A stretch of DNA of 10,683 nt, from positions 1 through 10,683 of the forward strand of contig DBCA01000047.1 in assembly GCA_002292805.1 (NCBI GenBank), given 5' to 3'. The translations under genes were made by a program, and so were the position numbers. This DNA comes from Caryophanales bacterium UBA970. GTDB taxonomy: Bacteria; Bacillota_I; Bacilli_A; RFN20; CAG-826. The notes under the pieces are model-generated. The model made no database searches. It was not told the DNA's origin and saw only the letters and a list, made by a program, of their open reading frames with translations. Below are positions 1 to 5,857 of this stretch, one piece after another; positions within the stretch are counted from its first letter, which is position 1, and every line of letters starts with the position of its first letter.

Positions 1-561
1 AATTGGATAGCGATCGGTGGTTTTTTTGCTGGAATTTTCTTTATTTTGATCATTGATCTCTTGATACCACATGATCATAACCCTCATGAAATCAAAGAAC
101 CTCATCACCACTCCGAATTATTGAGAATGGGATTATTTTCTGCGTTTGCCATCGCTCTACATAATTTTCCTGAAGGCATTGCAACTTTCTACGCATCCTT
201 GGAAGATTTTCGACTCGGTTTAGGAATTACAGTCGCGATAGCCCTCCATAATATTCCTGAAGGTATCGCGGTGGCGCTTCCAATTTTTCAGGCGACAAAA
301 AATCGTAAGAAGGCATTTAATTTTGCTTTGCTATCTGGACTTGCAGAACCAGTAGGCGCGTTGATTGGTTTTATTATCTTTTCCACATTTTTACCAACCG
401 CAATCTTCGGAATTATCTTTCCTTTTGTTGCAGGAATCATGGTTTATATTTCCCTAGATGAATTGCTACCAACTGCGGAAAAATATGGGCATCATCACTT
501 ATCCATGTTTGGCCTTATTGCCGGGATGATGGTGATGGCACTATCGCTTTTGATCGTTTAA
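1..561 (+). CDS. zupT: ZIP-family divalent metal transporter, ZupT type (5' end outside window)
   Basis: The reading frame is open from base 1, so the N-terminus is missing and 186 residues remain of a family that is usually about 260-270. Two signature metal-site helices are visible: HNFPEG at residues 54-59 and HNIPEG at 83-88, which in ZIP transporters form the binuclear metal centre in TM4 and TM5. Before them lies a His-rich loop (residues about 24-40, containing HDH and HHH) of the kind that sits in the cytoplasmic loop and binds metal. Hydrophobic helices follow to the C-terminus, with the ZupT-like SGLAE and VAGIMV...DELLP segments. The expected role is uptake of zinc and possibly iron or manganese across the membrane. 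The gene ends tail-to-tail with the amidohydrolase: the two stop codons overlap. No terminator is seen between them. Confidence 0.93.
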   Translation, partial: NWIAIGGFFAGIFFILIIDLLIPHDHNPHEIKEPHHHSELLRMGLFSAFAIALHNFPEGIATFYASLEDFRLGLGITVAIALHNIPEGIAVALPIFQATKNRKKAFNFALLSGLAEPVGALIGFIIFSTFLPTAIFGIIFPFVAGIMVYISLDELLPTAEKYGHHHLSMFGLIAGMMVMALSLLIV

Positions 562-2042
562 TTCTTACGAAAAACAATTTGATTATTGACCACTGTCATC
601 ATCACGTTTGCCGTTGCTAGTCTTTTTGGATTCGCCAAAAAGTCTTCATTGATAAACGTCAAGTCAGCAACCGATCCAACAGCAAGTTTACCTTGGCGTT
701 GAGGTAGATATGAGGGAGCATTTGCGCCAGTGGTATAAAGCTGAACTGCTTCTAGCATCGATAAGCGTTCTTCTGGTTGGAACGCAGATGATAAAGAGGT
801 GGATTGCCGAAGGTATGCTGAATGAATTCCTTTCAATGGATCTGGAACTTCAACCGGGGCATCACTGCCACCACATAACATTAACCCTTCCTTTAAATAG
901 GTTTTAAAAGGGTAGATGAGTTCTGTTTGAGCAGACATGATCTGAGTTGCCCAAGGTAAATCACTGGTGACAAATTGCGGTTGAATATCGAGCATCACTG
1001 GAATTCTTTTAAGTTTTACAAGGGTAGCCTTCTTTGCAAAAGATGCATGGATAATCCGGTCATGTAAACCTGCCTTCACAGGATTGGCAATCAAGGTATC
1101 AACCACTTCCTCAAGCGCCAAATCACCAATCGCGTGAACGGCGATTGGTAATCCTAATCGGCGAATACGTTTGACGATGGTGAGCCATTGTTGTTTAGAA
1201 AACTGACGTACTCCAACCCCTTGACCACCTTGGTAAGGGTGATGCATCAACGCTGTCTGGCTTGATAAGGTTCCATCATAGAATATTTCTCCTATCGCAC
1301 CAAATTCAAGAAAGGGATGCTGGTATGGATTCTTTTTCATTAATGTTTCATAGGTATCTAATTCCAAGTGATGAATCAGAAGGTGGGTTCGAAAAGGTAA
1401 GGTGGTTAAAACCTTTCGATAAGCAGAAACAACTTCATGAAAACCGTTGAAGTAATATAAATCATCGGTGTGACCACCAATGATGCCAAATTCATGTAAT
1501 TTTTTTATGGCAATGGTGATCATCTTGACTAGATCATCTTGATGATATTTAGGAAGTGCTTGCACAGCTTTTAAGGCATCTGCTTCATGGAGAACGCCAG
1601 TAGGATGATTGTCTAATCCAATCTGCTGAAGAATGGCTGAATTGACGGTGGCTCCATGAAAATCTGCATGCCTCAGTAAAATTGGTATTGACGATGAAAT
1701 AGTATCTAAATCAAGTTTGGTAAGCGCTTGTTCAACATGACCTTGTGCATACAAAGGTCGACCTTGAAAGCGGGCCTTGACTTGAGCTAACACGTGTTGA
1801 GTATTTGGGTTTTTATGAAGTTGAAGTAACGAGAGATGTTCTCCGTAGCCAATCAGATGAAGATGAGAATCAACAAATCCTGGAAAACATGTCCAACCTT
1901 GGGCATCGATGGTTTGATCAGCTTGCCAAGCGGAATGGGAACCTAAACATGAAATCTTTCCGTCTTCGACCCAGAGTTCACTGACTTTGGGTTGTAATGG
2001 ATTGAGTGTATAAAAAATACCATTGATGTATCGTGTTTTCAT
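558..2042 (-). CDS. YtcJ-type metal-dependent amidohydrolase (Amidohydro_3)
   Basis: This 494-residue protein has the composite fold of the Amidohydro_3/YtcJ group: a short beta-sandwich start, a TIM barrel, and a return of the sandwich at the C-terminus (GSVADLTFI). Visible metal-site motifs are HLH at H60/H62 (VDSHLHLIGYG), HAIGD at H303, a His at 332, and GSDAPVE with D394. At the position where many relatives have a Lys before FxDG (K-I/L-F-x-D-G), this protein has E252 (GEIFYDG), so the bridging carboxylate, if that is its role, would be a Glu. Members hydrolyse formamides, amides or related C-N bonds, but the substrate cannot be read from the sequence. It is probably cytosolic, with no signal peptide. 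It follows a small membrane gene by 15 bases, with a terminator-like hairpin and no Shine-Dalgarno in that gap, so its expression may be weak or conditional. Confidence 0.88.
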   Translation of the reverse strand: MKTRYINGIFYTLNPLQPKVSELWVEDGKISCLGSHSAWQADQTIDAQGWTCFPGFVDSHLHLIGYGEHLSLLQLHKNPNTQHVLAQVKARFQGRPLYAQGHVEQALTKLDLDTISSSIPILLRHADFHGATVNSAILQQIGLDNHPTGVLHEADALKAVQALPKYHQDDLVKMITIAIKKLHEFGIIGGHTDDLYYFNGFHEVVSAYRKVLTTLPFRTHLLIHHLELDTYETLMKKNPYQHPFLEFGAIGEIFYDGTLSSQTALMHHPYQGGQGVGVRQFSKQQWLTIVKRIRRLGLPIAVHAIGDLALEEVVDTLIANPVKAGLHDRIIHASFAKKATLVKLKRIPVMLDIQPQFVTSDLPWATQIMSAQTELIYPFKTYLKEGLMLCGGSDAPVEVPDPLKGIHSAYLRQSTSLSSAFQPEERLSMLEAVQLYTTGANAPSYLPQRQGKLAVGSVADLTFINEDFLANPKRLATANVMMTVVNNQIVFRKN

Positions 2043-2047
2043 AGATT

Positions 2048-2073
2048 AAAAAATTGCTTATTCAGCAATTTTT
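2048..2073 (-). terminator. AT-rich terminator-like hairpin between the membrane gene and the amidohydrolase
   Basis: A 10-bp inverted repeat (arms 2049-2058 and 2064-2073, loop 2059-2063) reads on the minus strand as AAAAATTGCT, loop GAATA, AGCAATTTTTT. It overlaps the stop codon of the small membrane gene (2058-2060) and ends six bases before the amidohydrolase ATG. The 3' arm supplies the T-run, and a T-run also follows on the plus strand, so it could act both ways. Only three of the ten pairs are G-C, so efficiency is uncertain. Confidence 0.55.
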
Positions 2074-2399
2074 GCATCTTGGAGTCGTTGGGCTCGGCGA
2101 TTAGATTTTTCTAGTAATCGTTCTTCTTCTGTGGCGAGGCGATTCATTAATAAGGCAAAGACAATCACCCCAAATGACAAGAGGATGGTGCCCCATGTTT
2201 GCCAAGGTAAATTCGTGACAAGGAATTCGTTCATTGCATTTTCCGCAATCCGAATCCAATTTTGTTCGTAAGGTAAACCAAGCATATCTCTTAAAAATCC
2301 TAACGTACCTAAGGTTAAACCCCCAAGGATTGTAGCAAACGATAAGATTCCCCAAATCCATTGGGCAATTGTCAGTGGTTGTTTAATTATTTTAGCCAT
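2058..2399 (-). CDS. small two-helix membrane protein of unknown function
   Basis: This is a 113-residue protein that I do not recognise as a named family. Two hydrophobic helices are visible, about residues 13-36 (Gly-rich, WIWGILSFATILGGL) and 67-86 (WGTILLSFGVIVFALLM), separated by a polar stretch of some 30 residues with an NWIRIAENAMNEFL amphipathic helix. The C-terminus (88-113) is strongly charged and probably helical (EEERLLEKSNRRAQRLQ). By the positive-inside rule, with a basic N-terminus (MAKIIKQ) and a charged tail, both ends are likely cytosolic. The start is supported by AGGA eight bases upstream of the ATG and by a near-consensus promoter just before it. It lies between the HAD phosphatase and the amidohydrolase, which gives no clear functional clue. 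Confidence 0.75.
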   Translation of the reverse strand: MAKIIKQPLTIAQWIWGILSFATILGGLTLGTLGFLRDMLGLPYEQNWIRIAENAMNEFLVTNLPWQTWGTILLSFGVIVFALLMNRLATEEERLLEKSNRRAQRLQDAKIAE

Positions 2400-2416
2400 G
2401 TGTTTTTCCTAGGTTG

Positions 2417-2445
2417 ATTTTAACAATATTTTTGTTCTTTATCAA
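2417..2445 (-). promoter_or_regulatory. Sigma-A-type promoter of the small membrane gene
   Basis: On the minus strand, TTGATA (2440-2445) and TAAAAT (2417-2422) are separated by exactly 17 bases, each box matching the consensus at five of six positions. The predicted start near 2410 leaves a leader of only about 10 bases holding the AGGA ribosome binding site. The -35 box lies a few bases after the HAD gene stop codon, so the downstream pair of genes can be transcribed separately from hpf and HAD. Confidence 0.65.
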
Positions 2446-2449
2446 TGAA

Positions 2450-3286
2450 TTATCTTGAGGTGATGATTTTTTGCAAGTGGTGAACTCGTTTTATGACATA
2501 TCGAGCATGTTTTTTGATGGAAGGATGAGCATGATCCATGCAATAACTATGAGCAAACATATGAAACATCGATACATCATTGCCAGAATCTCCAATGACG
2601 ATGACATCATCTTTGTTCCACTTTTTTGCTTCGACCAATTTAGTGAGGGATTGCCCTTTATTTGTCCCCAAGGAGGCTACTTCAATTAATCCATTAATCC
2701 AGGCAATTTCTAATTTTGGAAATTGATGTTTGAGAACTTGAGATTCTTCTAATGCTAACTTATTTGCTTTTTTACCTAAACCAAAGTAAATCAACAATCG
2801 TTGGATGGTGGATGATTGCTTCATTTCTTTTTCAAATCTAGTATTATTTTTATCAAAATCTTCCCGATATCGCCCTTGTAAAAAATAATACATGCGATAC
2901 ATGATATTTAAATACCAAATGTAAGCACTTGTAAAAACAATATTGGAAGATTCTTTGGTATCGATTGAAAACATATGCGGTTGATGCCGTTGTTGGATGA
3001 ATGCTGTGACTTTTTGAACATCTTCTTTGGCCATCACTTTATCCAGAATCACTTGATGGTCATGAACCACAACGCAACCATTTCGACAGACAAAGTCTAT
3101 ATCTAGGTCTATCTCTTTTAAAACTTTCTGAACAAATTGACGATTTCTTGACGTAACAAAAACCACTTGATGACCATTGGCTTTTGCCCATTTTAAAAAT
3201 CTTACATTTTCTTTGGAAACAAGTTTTATCCGTTTTTTTGGATAAAACAAAGTTCCATCTAAATCAATCGCAATGAGTTTAGACAT
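2450..3286 (-). CDS. Cof-type HAD-superfamily phosphatase (subclass IIB)
   Basis: All four HAD motifs are visible in this 278-residue protein: motif I DLDGT with nucleophile D8 and acid/base D10, motif II TSR at 45-47, motif III with K210 in TNKGQSL, and motif IV GDSGND with D233 and D237. The long insert between motifs II and III (about residues 75-200) is the C2-type cap of the Cof subfamily. Relatives dephosphorylate sugar phosphates, flavin or pyridoxal phosphates and other small metabolites; the cap does not tell which. It is cytosolic and magnesium dependent. The ATG lies three bases after the hpf stop codon and no clear Shine-Dalgarno is seen, which suggests translational coupling to hpf. 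Confidence 0.9.
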   Translation of the reverse strand: MSKLIAIDLDGTLFYPKKRIKLVSKENVRFLKWAKANGHQVVFVTSRNRQFVQKVLKEIDLDIDFVCRNGCVVVHDHQVILDKVMAKEDVQKVTAFIQQRHQPHMFSIDTKESSNIVFTSAYIWYLNIMYRMYYFLQGRYREDFDKNNTRFEKEMKQSSTIQRLLIYFGLGKKANKLALEESQVLKHQFPKLEIAWINGLIEVASLGTNKGQSLTKLVEAKKWNKDDVIVIGDSGNDVSMFHMFAHSYCMDHAHPSIKKHARYVIKRVHHLQKIITSR

Positions 3287-3289
3287 GGT

Positions 3290-3838
3290 TTATTGAAGTT
3301 TATTTTCTGCTTGGATTAAACCAAGACCGCCATCATGACGATGATAGAGAACACTAATTTGTTTATCTTCAATATCTAAATATACAAAAAAACTATGTCC
3401 CAAGGCTTCCATTCTCGTAATGGCTTCTTCCATTGACATCGGAAGTAAAAGCATTGATTTAGTTCGAACCACTTGATCATTTTTCGACTGCTTTTCTTCC
3501 TTGCCAATAGCTTCTAAAATGATAGATTCACCTAAACTTTTTTGCTTATGGTTATGTAATCGTGTTTTTAATTTTCGAAGTTGAATTTCAAGTTTATCTA
3601 AGGAAAGGTCAACTGCTGCATAAAGGTCATCATGCTTTACTTCTGCTCTTACATCCATCACTGGAGTGAAAATGGTAATTTCAACTTTTGCCCCAATTTT
3701 ATAGGACCGAACCACTGCTCGACAAATAACTTCATCTTTGAGAACAAAAAACTTATCTAGACGACTTAGCTTCGTTTGAATCTTATTGGAAATGGCAGCG
3801 GTAACCTCAATATTTTTTCCGACAATTTGATATTTCAT
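3290..3838 (-). CDS. hpf: Long-form ribosome hibernation promoting factor
   Basis: The 182-residue length and two-domain layout match the long HPF/YfiA form of Firmicutes. Residues 1-100 are the S30AE domain that sits in the 30S decoding centre and blocks tRNA and mRNA binding; it opens with MKYQIVGKNIEVT and has the basic helix QLRKLKTRLHNHKQK near 86-100. After a linker, residues 122-178 form the C-terminal domain that dimerises to join two 70S ribosomes into 100S particles (VVRTKSMLLLPMSMEEAI, LGHSFFVY, VLYHRHDGGLGLI). A GAGGGGTGG ribosome binding site lies just before the ATG. It sits 67 bases after metK and directly before the HAD gene. No convincing terminator or promoter separates it from metK, so read-through from metK is possible. 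Confidence 0.95.
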   Translation of the reverse strand: MKYQIVGKNIEVTAAISNKIQTKLSRLDKFFVLKDEVICRAVVRSYKIGAKVEITIFTPVMDVRAEVKHDDLYAAVDLSLDKLEIQLRKLKTRLHNHKQKSLGESIILEAIGKEEKQSKNDQVVRTKSMLLLPMSMEEAITRMEALGHSFFVYLDIEDKQISVLYHRHDGGLGLIQAENKLQ

Positions 3839-3905
3839 ATTTCCACCCCTCTTCTTAATTCCATTATCTCAACTTTTCCTTCATTAAGGTAGGTTATTTG
3901 TGATT

Positions 3906-5075
3906 TTATTTGAGAAATGACTTGATGGCATCAACTCGGTCAGCCTTTTCCCAAGGAACATCAAGATCAGGGCGACCAAAATGACCATAAATTGCTAAGT
4001 CACGATACCGAAACGCTGGTTTTGTTAATGAGAAATTCTTTATGATTTCACCTGGTTTAAAGAAGAAAACTTCTTGAATAATACTAAGAATTTTATTTTC
4101 TTTTAATCCTTTTTTTAATGTACCAAAAGTAAAGAGAGTCACGGATACTGGTTTTGCCTGGCCAATAATGTAAGCAATTTGGACTTCAACTTTTTTAGCG
4201 ACCCCAGCGGCCACTAAATTCAAAGCGATGTATCGAGCTAAATATGCCCCTGAGCGATCAACTTTTGTTGCATCCTTACCTGAAAAAGAACCACCACCAT
4301 GACGAGCGTACCCACCGTATGTATCCACAATAATTTTTCTACCAGTTAAACCGGTGTCCCCAGCGGGACCACCAATCACAAAGCGATTGGAAGGATTAAT
4401 ATAGACTTCATAATCCTGATTTAATTTAAATGACGCAACCACAGGCTTAATGATTTTATCTAGAATGAATTCTTTAAATTCTTTAAACGGTGTTTTGGGG
4501 TCATGTTGGATAGACATCACGACTTTATCAAGATAAACTATCTTACCTTCGTAGGCGACCGTGACTTGTGATTTCATATCAGGTCTAGCATAAGGAAATT
4601 GACCTTGTTTTCTTAATCTTGATGCCACGCGAACTAGTTTTTGTGCGACCACGATTGCCAAAGGCATGAACCCTTCAGTTTCATCGGTGGCGTAACCAAA
4701 CATCAATCCTTGATCACCCGCCGTTGTTTCTTCTTGATTGACTGCTTGGTTGATATCTTCGGATTGTGTTTGTACCCAATCAAAAATTTCAACTTCATTC
4801 ACAGAAAAATCTAACTCTTTGTTCGTATATCCAATTTCCGTCATCACTTGTTTAGCTATTTTTTTAAAATCAGGTCTTTGAATTTGGGTTGAGGAAAAGC
4901 GAACTTCTCCACCAATCAATAATTTTTGTTTAGCAGCAAAACACTCAATGGCCACATGGGCTAAGGGATCGAGTGCCAGACATGCATCCAAAATAGCGTC
5001 GGCAATTTGATCACAAACTTTATCTGGATGTCCTTCTGACACTGCTTCTGACGTAAATAACATGATTTCTTTCAT
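3906..5075 (-). CDS. metK: S-adenosylmethionine synthetase (methionine adenosyltransferase)
   Basis: The protein makes S-adenosylmethionine from methionine and ATP in the cytosol, usually as a tetramer. Using the ATG at 5075 gives 389 residues, normal for the family. Signatures are GHPDK at 15-19 (ATP and methionine site), GDQGLMFGYA at 120-129, GGPAGDTGLTGRK at 235-247, the phosphate-binding GGGSFSGKDATKVDRS at 260-275, and the C-terminal YGHFGRPDLDVPWEK. The start at 5075 is chosen because AAGGAGGAA (5081-5089) is ideally spaced from it. An in-frame ATG further upstream at 5108 is rejected because it falls in the loop of the leader terminator. Expression is expected to be controlled by the structured leader and terminator upstream, most likely through SAM itself. 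Confidence 0.98.
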   Translation of the reverse strand: MKEIMLFTSEAVSEGHPDKVCDQIADAILDACLALDPLAHVAIECFAAKQKLLIGGEVRFSSTQIQRPDFKKIAKQVMTEIGYTNKELDFSVNEVEIFDWVQTQSEDINQAVNQEETTAGDQGLMFGYATDETEGFMPLAIVVAQKLVRVASRLRKQGQFPYARPDMKSQVTVAYEGKIVYLDKVVMSIQHDPKTPFKEFKEFILDKIIKPVVASFKLNQDYEVYINPSNRFVIGGPAGDTGLTGRKIIVDTYGGYARHGGGSFSGKDATKVDRSGAYLARYIALNLVAAGVAKKVEVQIAYIIGQAKPVSVTLFTFGTLKKGLKENKILSIIQEVFFFKPGEIIKNFSLTKPAFRYRDLAIYGHFGRPDLDVPWEKADRVDAIKSFLK

Positions 5076-5093
5076 TCGATTTCCTCCTTGAAT

Positions 5094-5120
5094 AAAAAAA
5101 CTTTCCACGATGGAAAGTTT
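5094..5120 (-). terminator. Intrinsic terminator at the end of the metK leader
   Basis: On the minus strand, a 10-bp stem (5111-5120 with 5098-5107, arms AAACTTTCCA and TGGAAAGTTT) closes a 3-base TCG loop and runs into a T tract ending at 5094. It lies between the metK promoter and the metK ribosome binding site, so it must be suppressed for metK to be expressed. A competing 6-bp pairing (GAAAGT at 5128-5133 with ACTTTC at 5113-5118) would act as an antiterminator. Confidence 0.88.
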
Positions 5121-5135
5121 GATAGATACTTTCGC

Positions 5136-5234
5136 TCATATCGTTCGGAGGTGGAACTCCGCTTGGACCAGCACTTACTAGATAACTAGAGTTGCTTCTG
5201 TGGACGGTCCGTCAACACAGTTTTCGGGATATGA
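5136..5234 (-). ncRNA. Divergent SAM-I-clan riboswitch aptamer candidate in the metK leader
   Basis: Minus-strand RNA folds by eye as follows. P1 pairs 5228-5234 with 5136-5142 (UCAUAUC/GAUAUGA). P2 pairs 5216-5220 with 5198-5202 (CUGUG/CACAG) and 5210-5213 with 5203-5206 (GACG/CGUC). P3 spans 5171-5195. P4 pairs 5157-5161 with 5146-5150 (CGGAG/CUCCG). The P2 loop GGACC (5206-5210) can pair with GGUCC (5165-5169) between P3 and P4, a pseudoknot in the same place as in SAM-I. P3 opens with GCAAC and closes with GUGC, leaving AA opposite U; in SAM-I these bases form the SAM adenine and sulfonium site. The usual purine-rich SAM-I junction and kink-turn are not seen. Its location before metK with a terminator supports a SAM OFF switch. 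It could instead belong to the SAM-I/IV variant family. Confidence 0.7.
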
Positions 5235-5238
5235 CCTT

Positions 5239-5262
5239 AAGAAGATTATACTAAATCTTCTT
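5239..5262. repeat. Inverted repeat overlapping the metK promoter
   Basis: Perfect 8-base arms, AAGAAGAT (5239-5246) and ATCTTCTT (5255-5262), flank an 8-base centre. The repeat covers the spacer, the -10 box and the likely start site of the metK promoter. It has no T-run after it on either strand, so it does not look like a terminator for pduL. It may be an operator or may be chance in AT-rich DNA. Confidence 0.4.
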
Positions 5263-5273
5263 GGATATAACAA
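5245..5273 (-). promoter_or_regulatory. Sigma-A-type promoter of metK
   Basis: On the minus strand, TTGTTA (5268-5273) and a perfect TATAAT (5245-5250) are separated by 17 bases. The start would be near 5238-5240, giving a leader of about 160 bases before the metK ATG, enough to hold the aptamer and the terminator. It lies just past the pduL stop codon, so metK is independently transcribed. Confidence 0.82.
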
Positions 5274-5281
5274 AGCCAGGT

Positions 5282-5857
5282 TCAACCAATGATGAGAACA
5301 CCTTGTGTATCTCCAGTTAAACCAGCTGCATTGGCTTCATCGGTGTCGATATGCATTGCTAAAGCAAAATCTTTGCGAACTCGAACCACCACATCTCCAT
5401 AGATTAAACTGCGGAACGAGTTCATCACTTTCACAGAGACAACTTGTTTATCTTTAACCCCAAAGGACATTGCGTCATCAGGAGTCATATGAATATGTCT
5501 TTTCGCAATAATGCAACCTTGAGTTAAGGTGATTTGTCCCTTAGGCCCGACAATCGTGATTGGACTAGAACCTTGAATATCTCCGGATTCACGAATGGGA
5601 GGAGTTAACCCTAGTAATCTTGCTTCGGTTGCAGAAACTTCAACTTGTGATGCAGGACGAACCGGCCCTAACACAACCACATTCTCGATGCTCTTTTTGG
5701 GTCCAACTAACGTTAATCGTACGTTAGCAACGTATTGACCTGGTTGGGAAAGTGGACGTACCGAACTCATCTGAAAGCCACGACCGCATAAAACTTCCAA
5801 ATCACTTTGCGTGAGATGAATGTGGCGAGCAGAAGTTTCAACAAGAATTGTTTTCAT
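5282..5857 (-). CDS. pduL: PduL-type phosphate acyltransferase (phosphotransacylase)
   Basis: PduL enzymes interconvert acyl-CoA plus phosphate and acyl-phosphate plus CoA, and are unrelated to Pta. The 191-residue protein carries both repeated beta-barrel halves: SARHIHLT with H12/H14 and KRHIHMTPDDA with H121/H123, the zinc-binding His pairs, plus LGPVRPASQVEVS (64-76) and MHIDTDEANAAGLT with H169 near the C-terminus. There is no N-terminal encapsulation peptide and no microcompartment gene nearby, so a soluble housekeeping role, acetyl-CoA to acetyl phosphate for fermentative ATP production, is more likely than propanediol use; this is inference. Its ATG overlaps the stop codon of the preceding gene (ATGA), with no obvious Shine-Dalgarno, which points to translational coupling. 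The TGA stop is at 5282. Confidence 0.93.
   Translation of the reverse strand: MKTILVETSARHIHLTQSDLEVLCGRGFQMSSVRPLSQPGQYVANVRLTLVGPKKSIENVVVLGPVRPASQVEVSATEARLLGLTPPIRESGDIQGSSPITIVGPKGQITLTQGCIIAKRHIHMTPDDAMSFGVKDKQVVSVKVMNSFRSLIYGDVVVRVRKDFALAMHIDTDEANAAGLTGDTQGVLIIG

Noticed and set aside
46..561. Short ZIP protein starting at a TTG at 46
   Set aside because: The frame is open to base 1 and the upstream residues form a transmembrane helix of the same protein.
3839..3905. raiA-type structured RNA or terminator between metK and hpf
   Set aside because: Only 67 bases with a 4-bp CCTT/AAGG hairpin and no U-run; too short and unstructured.
5076..5108. Upstream in-frame ATG of metK at 5108, adding 11 residues
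   Set aside because: It falls in the loop and arm of the leader terminator, has no ribosome binding site, and the ATG at 5075 has an ideal AAGGAGG.
5146..5161. Plus-strand GGAGGTGGAACTCCGC resembles the T-box antiterminator bulge consensus
   Set aside because: No plus-strand gene follows, no Stem I is visible, and the bases are explained as the P4 hairpin of the minus-strand leader.
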